NCBI RefSeq assembly: GCF_016545825.1 | Contig: NC_052620.1 | Location: 7,812,001-7,876,000 of the forward strand | Reading direction: 5' to 3' | Source: Eucalyptus grandis | Taxonomy: Eukaryota; Streptophyta; Magnoliopsida; Myrtales; Myrtaceae | DNA length: 64,000 nucleotides | Shown: positions 49,467 to 61,833 of the stretch, one piece after another | Layout: the number at the start of each line of letters is the position of its first letter | Position numbering within the stretch: the first letter of the stretch is position 1 | Program-made: the position numbers and the translations under genes | The notes under the pieces: generated by a model | What the model saw: the letters and a program-made list of their open reading frames with translations, nothing else | Told to the model about the DNA's origin: nothing | The model's database searches: none

Positions 49467-51836
49467 CTCACCAATCAACAAGCTAAAATGGACTGCTATC
49501 GCAAGGCGATTCAGTTTGACCCAATTAGGGGGTAAGAGCTTCGAGTTTGTCAGGAATCGAGGAGGACCTTCGATTTCCTTAATCTCGTCTGTTAGACGAG
49601 GGTTGCCATGGATACTTAGCAACTGTCGTAGATACGACAGTTGAAGAGCTGAAAATGGAAGATATTGCAGTGGTACAGGAGTTTCCAGATGTCTTTCCAA
49701 AAGAATTGCTAGGGTTACCGCTAGAAAGAGAGATTGAATTTGTGATCGAGCTAGCACCAGGGACAAAACCGATCTCGAAGGCACCTTATTGAATGGCGTT
49801 ATCTGAGTTGAAGGAACTGAAGGTGCAGATGCAAGAATTACTGGATAAAGGATTTATTCGTCCTAGTGCATCACCTTAGGGAGCACCAGTTCTGTTTGTT
49901 AAGAAGAAAGATGGTTCGTTGCGTTTGTGCATCGACTATTGACAGCTCAATCAGGTAACGATCAAGAACAAGTATCCATTGCCGAGGATAGATGACTTGT
50001 TTGATCAATTGCAAGGGGCGTCAATATTCTCGAAGATTGAATTGAGGACAGGATATTATCAACTGAGAATTAGGAAGGAGGATGTTCCTAAGTCAGCATT
50101 TCGTACCCAGTATGGTCATTACGAGTTTACGGTGATGCCGTTTGGGTTGACGAATGCTCCAGCTGCATTCATGGATATGATGAACATAGTGTTTAAGGAA
50201 TACTTAGATCAGTTTGTGATCGTGTCTATAGATGATATCTTGGTCTATTCGAGAAGTAATGAAGAGCATGAGAATCATCTGAGCGCAGTACTCCAGACCT
50301 TAAGAACTCATCAACTGTATGCTAAGTTTAGCAAATGCGAGTTTTGGTTGACTCGTGTTGCGTTCTTAGGTCATGTGATTTTCGGAGAAGGAATCTCCGT
50401 CGACCCGAGCAAGATAGAAGCCGTAATCAATTGCGAGACCGACATCGTGACGAGAGATCAGAAGTTTTCTAGGGTTAACAAAGTTATTACGACGGTTTGT
50501 GGAAGGTTTCTCAGCATTAGCATCGCCTCTAACAAAGCTTTGAAGAAAGAAGAGAAATTTGTATGGTCAGACAAGTGCAAGCGTAGTTTCCAAGAGCTGA
50601 AAGAAAAGCTTACTACCGCACCTGTGCTGATGATTCCATCTGGTCCTGGAGGATTCGAGATCTATAGTGATGCGTCATTCAGGGGATTGGGTTGTGTGCT
50701 GATGTAACATGGCAGAGTTGTTGCGTACGCTTCTCGGCAGTTGAGACCTCATGAATTGAATTATTTGACGCATGACTTAGAACTCACAGCCATCATATTT
50801 GCGTTGAAGATTTGGAGGCACTACTTGTGCGGAGAGAAGTTTAAGATCTTCACAGACCATCAGAGTCTCAAGTATTTATTCTCTCAGAAGGAGTTGAACA
50901 TGAGATAACGCCGATGGATGGAATTGCTGAAAGACTACGACTGTGACATTCTATATCACCCAGGAAAGGCGAACAAGGTCGCCGACGCATTGAGTCAGAA
51001 GTCTTCAGCGGCACGGATCTTGGTTAAGGAGTGGAACTTAATCGAGAGAGCTCGAGATTTGGAATTCAAATTTGAGGTAGGTCACCTTTCAAGTTTTATG
51101 GCCACCCTCAGAATTGAGCCGGATGTCCAGGTCAGAATCAAGCAACTTCAACCGACAAATCCAGATGTACAGAGAAGTCTTCAAGAGGATACCGATAAAA
51201 GAAAGACTGATTTTCAAGTTTCTGATGATGGGGTACTCAGGCTTCGTGGACGTTTGGTTGTACCTGACGATGTAGAGCTTAGAGAAGAAATTTTATCTGA
51301 AGCACATCGTAGTAGTTATAACGTTCATCCTGGAAGCACTAAGATGTATCAGAATTTGCGTCAACACTACTGGTGGTCAGGTATGAAGGCGGATATCGCC
51401 AAGCATGTGGCTAAGTGTTTGACTTGTCAGCAAGTAAAAGCCCAACATTGTAAGCCGAGAGGATATCTGCAACCTCTCGTGATCCTAGAGTGGAAATGGG
51501 AGCATATCACGATGGACTTCGTGACTGGACTACCAAGGAGTCAGAGGGGGAATGATTCGATTTGGGTAGTAGTCGACAGGCTGACAAAGTCGGCTCACTT
51601 CATTGCAGTTCGAAAGGACCTGAGTCTAGATAGACACGCAGACCTGTATGTGCGTCAAGTGGTTCGAATGCATGGAGTGCCGGTTACGATAACATCCGAT
51701 AGAGATCCGAGGTTTATGGCTACTTTTTGGAAGAGCTTACAGAGTGCTTTAGGTACAAAGCTTGATACAAGACGGGCGTATCATCCTCGGATGGATGGCC
51801 ACCCGAAAGGACAATTCAGACTCTTGAAGACATGCT
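49467..51836 (+). pseudogene. RT, RNase H and integrase (first part) of element B
   Basis: From about 49640 one frame can be followed to 51836 and is broken by TGA 49790, TAG 49877, TGA 49940, TAA 50705 and TAA 50906. RT motifs are [35 protein letters not shown] and [10 protein letters not shown]. The Glu in KIEL stands where the family has the catalytic Asp. RNase H shows [35 protein letters not shown] and ADALS. Integrase has the zinc-binding H..H..C..C region (51310-51430) and two core Asp residues (TMDFVTG, ITSDRDPRF). A one-base loss near 51805 shifts the frame just before the third acidic residue. Confidence 0.85.
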
Positions 51837-52560
51837 GAGAGCGTGTGTAATAGACTTCAAAGGAAGTTGGGAAGATCAGCTTCATCTAGTGGAATTCGCC
51901 TACAACAACAGTTATCAGCAGAGCATCAAGATGGCTCCTTTTGAAGCGTTGTATGGCAGAGCATGCAGAACTCCAGTGTGTTGGGATGAAGTTGGAGAAA
52001 GGAAGATAACAGGCCCAGAGTTGGTTCAGCAATCAGTAGATGCCGTGGAAGTGATCAAAGACAGATTAAAGACAGCACAGAGCAGCCAGAAAAGTTATGC
52101 AGACAAGCGTCGAAGGTCTTTGGAATTCCAAGTTGGTGATCACGTTTTTCTAAAAGTGTCACCAATGCGGGGAACTTCGCTCTTTGGTAAGAAAGGCAAG
52201 CTGAGTCCGAGGTACGTAGGTCTGTTTGAGATTCTTGAAAGAATCGGAAACCTAGCGTATCGTCTTGCGTTGCCGCCAAGATTGGCACAAGTGCATGACG
52301 TCTTTCACGTGTCGATGTTAAGGAAGTACGAGCCTGACCCGACCCATGTGCTCAATTTCAAGGAATTGGACGTGGATGACCGTGTGTCATACGTGGAAAG
52401 CCCGGTTCAGATTATCGATTGTAAAGAGCAAGTTCTGCGTACAAAGACCATTCCGTTGGTCAAAGTGGTCAGCAACACCACGGCACTTGAAGGAGCGACT
52501 TGGGAGATCAAGAGTCGATGAGACAGTTGTACCCAGCCTTTTTGAACAAAGTGTAATGGT
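51837..52560 (+). pseudogene. Integrase C-terminal part and chromodomain-like tail of element B
   Basis: This frame starts after the shift (MLRACVIDFKGSWEDQLHLV) and contains LVEFAYNNSYQQSIKMAPFE and LYGRACRTPVCWDEVG, then the integrase tail FQVGDHVFLKVSPMRG, LSPRYVGLFEILERIG and AYRLALPPRLAQVHDVFHVS. It closes with YVESPVQIID, EQVLRTKTIPLVKV and EGATWE, the position of the chromodomain in Tekay/Del elements. The middle of that domain (VVSNTTALEG) departs from the family pattern. A final shift near 52515 ends the frame early (TGA 52519-52521). In intact relatives the tail may guide insertion to particular chromatin. Confidence 0.8.
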
Positions 52561-52586
52561 TTAAATTTCGAGGACGAAATTTTTAT

Positions 52587-52599
52587 AAGAGGGGAAGAG
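52587..52599 (+). promoter_or_regulatory. Polypurine tract of element B
   Basis: AAGAGGGGAAGAG lies just before the 3' LTR. GAGGACGAAATTTTT upstream is the usual tail that follows the pol gene in Tekay-type elements. Confidence 0.8.
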
Positions 52600-52600
52600 T

Positions 52601-55433
52601 TGTGACATCCTGAAATTTGACCTCATTTCGATAAAGTGAAATGGGCATTTCGTCAACGTGCCTATGGCTCTTTTTTTCTGAGCTGATCACTCACGAGTTA
52701 ACTAACCTATTGGGTAAAGCCGTTAAGGGATGTATCAGCTGTAAAATCCCTAAAAGCTACCTAATTGGTTGGATTGAGCTAAAATCACGTCTGATCGATT
52801 TTTAACCACGAAATTGAACTCGATTTTGGGAATCGAATTTTAAGCGCTTCATAATTCTTATTTTTAGGATCCTGTCTCATTGTTCGTCAATTTATTGACG
52901 AGTCTGAAATTTCAAGAAAGAAATTATTGGAAGAAAATTGAAGCCCGAAAGGAATTAAAAGGGAAAGAGAAAAGAAAAGAAAATAAGAATAAGTGTTATT
53001 TTTATTTTAGTTTTCTCTCTCTCCCTCTCTCTTCTTTCCTCTATTTTTCTCTCTTTCTTTCTCTCTCCTCTCCCTCTCCCTTTCCCCCTCGTGTGAATCC
53101 CCCACTGCATGCCCTCTCTCTCTCTCTCTTTCTTTTCCCTCTTTGACCGATCAATACCTATCCTCTCTCTCTCTCTCTCTTTCTTTTCTTCTTCTTCCTC
53201 CCCGTGCATCCGAAGAAGCGAACCGAAGAGGAAGCTCGAGCAAAATCCGCCGTTCGCCGAAGCCGCCGCCGCCGCCCGTCCCGCCGCCCGCACCCGCGAC
53301 GCCGCCCGCGCACGCCGTGCGCTCCGCCCGCGTCCGTTGCCGCTGCCGCTCCTTCCCCACGCGAATCAGCCCCGCTCGCCTCGGTTCCGTCCCGACCAGC
53401 CCCCGTCCGGCCACCTCCGGCCGCCGTTCGACCCCGCCGGACCTCCCCGACTTTCCCGTCACCCTCCACCGGCCTCCCCTCGCCATTTTGGCCGCCGGAT
53501 TAGCTCCGGCCAGCTCTGATCAGCAACCCATGAAGTGGGTTTCCAGCGGCTTTAGGCCTGCTTTTGGGCTGTTTCGGGCCCCGAACCCGAGGCCCGCTTT
53601 GGAGTTTGTTGTTCCTCGCGCCGCCCCGGTCGGATTGATCCGATTTGCACGCGATTTGGTGAGTAATCTCACTAATCCCAGATTAGTTGGCTAATTATGC
53701 TTAAGGTTGGTTTAGTTTTAATTAATTATGTTTAGGTTGTTAGATTAGAATAAATTAGCAATTATTAGTCAATTGTGATGCGATTTAGATAAATTGATTG
53801 CGCAATTAACAAGTAGACATGGTCTACTAATTATTGGAAGTGCCTCGGGATTTTTCCCGACCTTAGTGGGCTTCAATTAGGCTTTTCGGGCCTAAGTGGA
53901 ATTTTTAGTATTTAAATATTAATTTTCGGAATTAAATTAAATAATTATTTATTTTCCAAAATTCAACTGAGATGGTCTGGAACCGAAATTTTATGCTGAT
54001 AACCGTGGTGAAGTTCTCTTATTTAATCGGGCTTTATTTTGAGCTAAATTGAATTTTTAATATTAATTATTTAATTTTCGAAATTAATAAATTAATTAAT
54101 TATTTTTCGGAAATTAAGATTTTGATGGCCGACGACCGAAATCTCGTGCTGATCGTCGTGGCGCAGTCTGTTTATTTATTTGAGCTCCACGTTGTATGGA
54201 ATTGAATAAATTGTGATATTTTAGGGATTTACCCTAAATTGATTGAAATTGATTGAGATGGAATTGTTTATTGGTAAATAGCCAAGTATGTTATTCAGCA
54301 TTTATAATGCTTTGTTGAATTGATTTAATTATTTGATTGAGAAATCGTTGGGCATTGGTTGTCGGTATTGAAAGTAGATTGGTAATCACTTGAAAGAGGA
54401 CACGTGGGCTCGGTGAATTGATGCATCACTTTGGTGAGATAGCACCTAAGAGAATGCACGTGGGCCCAGGCATCTAAAAGGGCACGTGGGCTCGGTGAAT
54501 TGATGCATCACTTTGGTGAGATAGCACCTAAGAGAATGCACGTGGGCCTAGGCATCTCAAAGGGCACGTGGGCTTGGTGAATTGATGCATCACTTTGGTG
54601 AGATAGCACCTAAGAGAAGGCACGTGGGCCCAGGCATCTAAAAGGGCACGTGGCTCGGTGGCTTGATGTATCACTTTGGCAAAGAGGTCGCCTTAGAGAA
54701 TGCACGTGGGCCCAAGGTTCGAGGCACGTGGACTCGGAGACTTGGAATGTCGTCTGGAGAATGCACGTGGCCTAGCTTTTAGATACTTCTCCGTGGAGAA
54801 TGATTGGTGTGACATGTAATCGACTGGTTCGATTTGTTTGAAGTAAATGGGTGCCTATTGTGAATTGTACTGACTTGCAAGTGGGATCTGAGACTAAGGT
54901 AAGTCCTCTGCCCTGTACGTGTTTAGGCAGCCTATAGTATAATGGTTTACTAATCGAGGCTTAGTGGGGTAGAACTTGCTGAGACATAGTCTCATCCCGA
55001 TTTGGGGAAATCATTTCAGGACCCCGCTGAGAAGCTGAGGAGGAGGAATCCGAGAAGGAGAACTCGGAGGTGAATCTTGAGGAGAAGGATTTTTGGAAGA
55101 AGAAGATAATCCTGAGAGGGGCCTTGAGTATGGCCCAGTTCGACTGAGATTCTATCTTCTTTTGAGATCTCCATTTTGATGTGAATAGAGTTTAGAGTAA
55201 AAATGTTATGGAGTGCTCTGGTTTGTGTTTTGTATAAAAGTTTGGTTATAAGTTTCAATATGAAAAATATGGCCATGCTTTTCTATCCCATTGTTTTATT
55301 GTCTGGGGATTTTAACTGCTTCCACATGTGCTTAATAAATGAAAGGGTCGGCAATACATAGTCCTGGGATATCGCATTATAAAATCGACCAAGTGTGAAG
55401 GATGTGTGCGTGCTCGAGGATCGGGGCGTGGCA
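52601..55433 (+). repeat. 3' LTR of element B
   Basis: This 2,833-bp copy shows the uninterrupted LTR. After the GC-rich block it has GATTTG|GTGAGTAATC near 53655, a good donor-like site that the 5' LTR lost with the hAT insertion. The acceptor-like TTGCAG of the 5' LTR reads TTGCAA here. The G-box array is at 54391-54785. Confidence 0.92.
54391..54785 (+). repeat. G-box (CACGTG) tandem array in the 3' LTR of B
   Basis: Same array as at 46621-46995, with ten CACGTG words, suggesting the repeat predates the insertion and that the 5' copy has lost two by mutation. Confidence 0.85.
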
Positions 55434-55438
55434 GAACC
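55434..55438. repeat. Target-site duplication of element B, right copy (GAACC)
   Basis: GAACC directly follows GCGTGGCA and is followed by the interrupted LTR C2 sequence (TCAATCCATGAAATTAAACC). Confidence 0.85.
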
Positions 55439-56258
55439 TCAATCCATGAAATTAAACCTTAGTCTATAATGAGTTAACTTAAATTGCATCAATTGAAGCT
55501 TTTTAGCTTGGATTTCTCAAATCAAAGTAAGTTAAATCCATCAAATTGGAGAGTTCTCAAGTGAATTCACCAAAATTGACCCCGAATTTGGATTTGTTTC
55601 AAGAAAATGAGTCGAATGGGAGTGTTGGCTCACAATTCATGAAGAATAGACTTGGACTCCTGTTTAAGGCTAAAAATGGCAATTTTCATCTCGGCTCGTC
55701 AAATCATGAAATTGGTTGAATGAGAGAATGCAAGACGCTCTCTAGATCAAATGTTGTGAAAGGAATCAAACCAAAATACAAATAAAATGAAAGTAATTTT
55801 ATTTTTGGCTGATGTCAAATCTAAAACCAAAAAATTCAAAACATGAGATTCTTAATCGATATTCACAAATTTTTTTATCTTAAAGTCAAATTGAAGCCAA
55901 AATAAAGTGCTTTTGGGTTTTCACGTTTTCCAATTTTTTGGTTGAAGGTTTGACCTAATTGACTTTTGCTAAAATGTTGATTTTATGATCGAGTTTTCAA
56001 TTTTTTCAAAATTTTTGTAGTCAAAGTGAAATTAAAATTGAAAGGAATCTTCTTAAGTAAAAAGCCAAATTTTGACCCGAGGTTGACTTTTCGAGTTTTT
56101 GGTAAAAATGAGTATGCAATTACTTATATATGATTGGTCAAAGAAAAGAAATAAGAAACAACACTTTTGGTTCAAGAAACGAGCTCCATGGTAACCAGAA
56201 ATCCTAATATCGAGTTTTTATCTTTATCAACACATCAACTAAAAATTAGATGTCAACA
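55439..56258 (-). other. Right-hand remainder of LTR C2
   Basis: This is the 5' part (sense) of LTR C2 to the right of element B. It parallels C1 from about 6470 to 7318 (ATTAAACCTTAGT.TA.AATGAGT, AATTGACTTTTG words and the GAGTTTTTA.CTTT end). Nothing else is seen in it. Confidence 0.6.
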
Positions 56259-56263
56259 AGTAT

Positions 56264-57310
56264 GAATGGCATATCATTATATATGAAGAATTTTTTTCCA
56301 AACTGATATGGTAAAAATCTCTCGCTATACTCTTTCCTACTTTATTTTTATTTGCTTATTTTATTTTATTTTCCTTTCATTTTTTATTATTTTCATTTTT
56401 TATTTATTTCTTCCCCTTCCATCATTCTCTAATAAAATTTTGTTAATTAGTAAACTATACTAATATACATAAAATATGTAATGAATATAAATATAAATAT
56501 AATTTTTATATTTATTAATTAATTATAAGATAGAATAAATTCGAATATATAAATAAAAATAATTTTAAAAACTAAAATTTTTATCTTTTTATTTTGAATT
56601 TCTTATATTAGAATTCATATATATATATATTGAAATATAATTTTAATATATTTTAATTTAATAAGTTTGTTATTTGAGAAAAGTAACTTTCCTATTATGA
56701 ATATTAAAAAGTCTTATCTACCCTTATCCCACGTTTCCTATAGGATAATTTTATCAAGTCTATATCTCTCTTATATTTGACTTTATCTTATCTTGAGTAA
56801 ACATTAAATGTAGGATATGACAGTTTTATCCAGATTGCCAAAAGCTGTAAGGAATTGGATTTAACGGGCCAGTAAGTAAGGAAAATAAAAATTGATAGCT
56901 TAATAGAAAAGTTGGTGAATTTTAACAAAAAAATTAAATAAATGTAGATAGGTAGCTCAAATAAGAAACGTTAAACCAAAACTAGTTAATAACCTAATGG
57001 GAGAAAACTTGGTTAGTTGTACAAAGAAAGATCGGTACATTCATGTAAGAGTTACAACTTTAAGGTATTATAAGAAAGACAAATAAAAATTAGTAAATTA
57101 ATCCAAGAGTTCGTAAATTCTAGACATTGACAAGAAAGTCAAATAAAAGTTGGTAATATGCAAACTGTCAAAAAGTTGGTAACTTCATATAAAGTATTGG
57201 TGAGTTACCAATAAATTATATTAAAATTTGATGATCGGTATTTTTTTATCGATTTTTTTTTTTTTTATGAGAGAAATTTTTACCGACTAAATAAGCACAA
57301 TTGCACAGTC
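56264..57310. repeat. AT-rich tract with GTTGGTAA words (right part)
   Basis: It is very AT-rich (56340-56700 is nearly all A and T), then GTTGGTAA/AGTTGGTGAATT words resume to about 57200. It continues the tract seen at 16560 and 36083. Confidence 0.55.
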
Positions 57311-57314
57311 ATTA

Positions 57315-57495
57315 TCAAAAAGTTTCCTTGAACAAAATCATGGTAATTATTCTTGAGATCAACAACTTTTTGATGAATTTATTTATTGCCTAGAAGTAAA
57401 AGACCCTTCAAGACCTATTGAAATGTAAAATGCTACAAAATCCCCATGATGCTAATGCGAACCCAATCCCCATGGCATATCCAATTTAGACTTTC
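57315..57495 (-). pseudogene. Remnant of an RLP gene 3' end
   Basis: On the minus strand this encodes GYAMGIGFALASWGFCSILHF, a break, then a KLLISRIITMIL-like tail. It lines up with the transmembrane and cytosolic end of the RLP at 58954 (LGLGFAVTFMGFCGILYF, then RKLSIVRMITIL), and the nucleotide match extends past the stop. All LRR-coding sequence is missing. It is a decayed paralogue in the same orientation, 1.5 kb downstream. Confidence 0.7.
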
Positions 57496-57706
57496 TAAGT
57501 CATTTGAACTCTCGTTGGAGATTCTATCTATTAAATCGCTCCATCAGGCAATTATCTACACGTTGTGGATGATAAAATTGTTGTAGTGCTGATAATTTAT
57601 GTAAATAAAAGTTGGTAATTATTAGAATAGAGTATAAATGTTAAAATATCATTGAATTGGTAATTTAAGACAATTTAGTAATTTTTTATTCTTCATTAAA
57701 GTATGT
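57496..57706. other. Short spacer
   Basis: Non-coding sequence between the RLP remnant and a MITE, containing a few GTTGGTAA words. Confidence 0.3.
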
Positions 57707-58433
57707 GATATGTGCACTAGAAGTCCTAAAACTTATCATGGAAATGCAATCAAGTCATAGTTTTTGCAAAAATGCAATTAAGTCATAAAACTTATTAAAT
57801 TTGTGCAATCGAGTCATTTTGTTACCTCCATCCGATTTGGCTGACGGAAAATGCTGAGGTGGCTTTTAAAAATATTTTCTCTCTCTTACATGGCAATGAC
57901 GTGGCTAAAACGATATAGTTTTGGTCTAAATCTTATTTTTAACACAATTTTTATTTCAATTAAATAAAAATAAGCTTTTTTTTTTTAAATTTTATTTATA
58001 AAAAGAAGCATCATGCAACAAGGGCTACAAACCCTTGCCACCGCGCCGCCCATCATTTCTAGGAAGGGTTTGCGATGGTGGGGAATGGTTGGTTGGGTAG
58101 CCAAGCCTTAGCTAAGTGCCCGCTAGGGTTTGCCTGGTTCTCTCTATTTCTTTACAAAAAAAAAGTTTATTTTTAATTTAATTTAAATAAAATTTGTATT
58201 AAAAATTATATTTGGACTAAAATGACACCGTTTTAACGACACCATCACTATGTAAGAGAGAAATATTAAAAAAGAGTTATGTTAGTATTTTTCATTAGCC
58301 AAATTGGACGGAATTAATGGAATTATTGGTTTGAACTTTCATGACAATTTTTAGGTTTTGATTGCATTTTGTGAAAGTTTTAGAACTCAACTGCACTTTC
58401 ATAACATGTTTTAAGACTTCCCGTGAACATATC
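57707..58433. mobile_element. MITE with long inverted repeats next to the RLP gene
   Basis: The left end GATATGTGCACTAGAAGTCC matches the reverse complement of the right end (GATATGTTCACGGGAAGTCT), and similarity continues for about 150 bp through 'TAAAAC..TCATG.AA.TGCAATCAA' words. The middle has a small GC-rich core (58015-58140) between T-rich and A-rich arms. Imperfect flanking TAAAGTAT and TAAAAGTAT may be a target duplication of about 9 bp, as for Mutator-like elements. No transposase is present. Confidence 0.7.
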
Positions 58434-58953
58434 GTAAAAGTATTTGTAACTTACTAGCGTGTTATCGGCTGAACAAATTGCAGGCTAAAATGTTTTGATA
58501 GCTATTGATGCTTTATTAATATGAAACAATGTGATTTGCACCCTAGGGAACAATAGACTCATCCAATTTTACATTAAACATATACATCTTAATTTATAGG
58601 ACAAAAGCAAGAGATTTTTTTAATATCCAAACGGAAAGCAAGTGAGACACATTGGAGAATAATGAGCACAACTTCTTTATTACTTGAATCTTCAATAGCA
58701 ATCTTCCATCATGAAAAAGGAACTATCAGCTTCATAGCAATTGCTGCAGCGCTTGTGTTCGGAATTGGGTAAGCCAATCTATGCTTTCAAGCAGGGAAGT
58801 CTCACCTGTGACTCACATATGTGAGGACAAACAACAGAATTGTTTAGCAAATCTATCATCAAAACAAATGAGTATGAGGAAAAGAAATTAAGGGGGGAGG
58901 GAGAGGGAGGGAGGGAGAGAGAGGGAGGGAGATTTTACTCACTAAATTACTGC
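58434..58953 (-). other. 3' flank of the RLP gene, with a possible 3'-UTR intron
   Basis: Below the RLP stop, GTGAGTAAAATC (donor at 58942) and CACAG|GTGAGAC (acceptor at 58806) could bound a 137-nt intron only 12 nt after the stop codon. A GGGAGG-rich purine run (58893-58932) lies within it. The block 58598-58745 recurs at 62971-63130. Confidence 0.4.
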
Positions 58954-61791
58954 TTACTTATGTAGTTGGAATTGAAAAGCTCTCCTGAACCAAAGAATGG
59001 TAATCATCCTCACAATTGACAATTTTCTGATAATCCTATCCACCACTAGAAAGTAGGAGATCCTCCAAGATATTTTGAAATATAATATGCCGCAAAATCC
59101 CATGAATGTCACTGCAAAACCTAATCCCAATCCCGAGTAAAACCAAATAATAACGGAGTCACCATCATTAGAGTCATCTTCGCTTGAATTTTGATAATCT
59201 CGTTTGCCCCTATCACTGAGCTTATCTCTTGGACAAACTTTCAAAAGAGGAAGTCCGCAAAGTCCATTGTTGCCGCGATATATAGATTGATCGTCGAGAG
59301 TGCTTAGTTGATTGCCCGATGGTATAGGACCGGATAAATTGTTGTTGGAAAGATCCAAATGACTTAGAAAATGTAAATTGGATATACTATGAGGGATTTC
59401 ATCTGATAGCATGTTATCGGATAAATCTAGTGATTCTAAATTTGTCAAGTTGCCAATATCTAAAGGGATTTTTCCAACTAGCTTATTTTGAGAGAGGTTC
59501 AAATTTTGAAGTCGAGCAAGACATGTCAGCCCTTATGGTATTTTTCCATCTAATCCAATGCTTGAGAGGTCAATGGAAAATAAATATGGGAGTGTGCTGG
59601 TGAATTCTATGCTTATTCCTCTTATATTAACCATAATGGGAAACCCCCCCATGGATCTGAAATACAAAGTGGAATTGGCCCACATTCGTGAGAAGTTGTT
59701 GAAACAATGAGGAATGCCTCCGGAAAGGTTGTTATGATATAGGCTCAAGTATTGGAGATTAGCAAGATGACACAACTGCAAAGGAATGTCACCGGTGAAG
59801 TAATTTCTCCCAAGATCGATTATCTCAAATGATCTAGGGTTACCAAACAAAGGTATTCTACCAGTGAATCGATTGTCACTAAGATCAAGGATTCTCAAAT
59901 CAAGCTTTAGTAAACATTTTGGAAGCACTCCATCCAAGCCATTTTCATGTAAACCGAGAACTTTTAATTGCTCCAAATGACATATAGACTTTGGAATTTG
60001 ACCATTTAAGTTGTTGTCTCCTAATGAAATCCATTCCAAAAAAGCTTGTGACTTCCTCCAACATTGCGGAAGGCTTCCAAACAGTTGGTTCTTAGAGAAA
60101 TCCAAAAAAGACAATTGATTTGACATGCATAATGAATTTGGAATTTTACCACTAAGGTTATTTCCAGAAAGTGACACTTGTGTTAACAATGGCATCTTTT
60201 TCCCAATAATTCGGGAAATGTTGCCTCTGAGCATATTGTCTGAGAGATCCAACTGTTCAATGCTAGATAGAACATTAGATAACCAATGAGGAACTTCATC
60301 CGAGATGCTGGCATTTGACATGTCTAAAACTGAAACTTCTTTTTGTGTTCGGAGCCAGTTTGGAAATTTTGGTCCCACTTTGCAACTTGACATGAGAATC
60401 TGTTGAATTTGGAAAGGAGGAACCCAAGATGCACTAAAATTTATGACAAGCCTATTTGAATGGATGTTCAACACGATCAAATTGGTAAGATTTGCAAAGT
60501 GAAGTTGGTCAACAATTCCATCCCATTGATTATTACTAATATCCATCACCTCTAGATTGGATATTTGCCCAACACTTTCTGGAATGTTCCCACTCAATTT
60601 GTTAAAAGAGAGGTCCAACGTTGTCAAAGATAATAGCTGGCCCACAGTATCGGGAATAGGACCAGAAATCGAGTTTTGTGAAAGATCAAGGAATTCAAGA
60701 TCTTTGAAATTCCCGAATTGATTGGGTAGGTAACCACTAAAATTGTTGTTGTTAATATCAACAATCTTCAGGCTACTTCGTCTACAATTTGGAGCACCGT
60801 CTTTGGCGTCAAAAATTCTCCCACTAAATTTGTTAGAACTCAACATGAGTACTTGCAAATTGCAAAAAATGCTTGAGTTTTTCAAAAGTTGACCTTCCAT
60901 CCTATTTGAAGAGACACCAAGGAATCTAAGCCATTGATTATTTTCAAGGATGAAAGTGGGGAATATGCCTTGGAGATCATTATCACTTAAGTCAAGATAT
61001 TCGAGTTTGCTGAAGTTTTGAAACCAAGGAGGAATAGATGAATTTATGGAGTTTTGACTCAAATCAAGGAATCTAAGAGTAGTGAAATTGACAGGCAAAG
61101 AAGCAGAAGCATCTTCCAAATCACATCCCATCAATAGTAAACACTCTAAGGAGGAAAGCATATTGATAGAACTTAACCACTCTTTGGGATTGATAAGGGA
61201 GGTATAAGACAGGTCCAAGTACTTCAAGCTAGAAAATGTCGATAGTGATCGAAGTTTCTCTGTACTTAAAGAGCGCTCCCACAAGCCCCACCCACTAAGA
61301 TCCAAGTATCTTAAGTTGGTAAGGTTGCTGAGTTGATTGGAAATTTGTCCATGGCCAGCATATGAGAGGTTGAGATACTCCAGCTTATGAAGAGAAGTCA
61401 AGAACTTTTGGGTTTTATGGGTTACGAAATCGTTGAAACTGAGGTCTAGATACTTCAAAAACTTCAGCTCATTTAGAGCAGGATGTATCTTACCTCCCAG
61501 GTTGCAACTCTCTGGGTCATCACAGGGATTACGAAGATTGAGCTTTGAGACATGACCAGTCTTCTCGCTGCATTTGACTCCTTCCCACTTGCAACAACCC
61601 TCGCCGGTCCATGACCCCAGACGTCTCGAAGGATCAGTGAGATTCTGCTTGAACTTCAAAAGAGCTTCCCTCTCAGTGGCAATGCATCTTACATTTGTTA
61701 AGGCTTTGGAATGACCGAATTCCAAGGTTTGAATGGGCAAGAGTGCACACAAGAGTGTAGGCACGAAGTTAGTGTAGAAGTAAGATGCCAT
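58954..61791 (-). pseudogene. Cf/EIX2-class LRR receptor-like protein, interrupted by one TAA
   Basis: The ATG at 61791 lies about 35 bp after a TATA box. Residues 1-29 look like a signal peptide. LRRNT follows (EREALLKFKQNLTDPSRRLG and CCKWEGVKC). About two dozen plant-type LRRs (LxxLxLSxNxxxGxIP) fill residues 95-750, with a short island-like loop near 705-740 (MWANSTLYFRSMGG). A TAA at 59533-59535 stops the frame after GLDGKIP at residue 752. The same frame then continues without further damage for 192 codons: four more LRRs, an acidic stretch (SSEDDSNDGD), one transmembrane helix (IIWFYSGLGLGFAVTFMGFC) and a short basic tail with no kinase. Family members sit in the plasma membrane, sense apoplastic pathogen signals and work with SOBIR1-type kinases. 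As sequenced, the product would be secreted and unanchored; a sequencing error is the alternative. Confidence 0.9.
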
Positions 61792-61824
61792 TGTTTTTGT
61801 TTCAACAAGTACCCGAGAGCTTCC

Positions 61825-61833
61825 ATTTATAAC
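61825..61833 (-). promoter_or_regulatory. TATA box of the RLP gene
   Basis: Minus-strand GTTATAAATGG lies about 35-40 bp upstream of the ATG, implying a very short 5' UTR. Confidence 0.55.
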
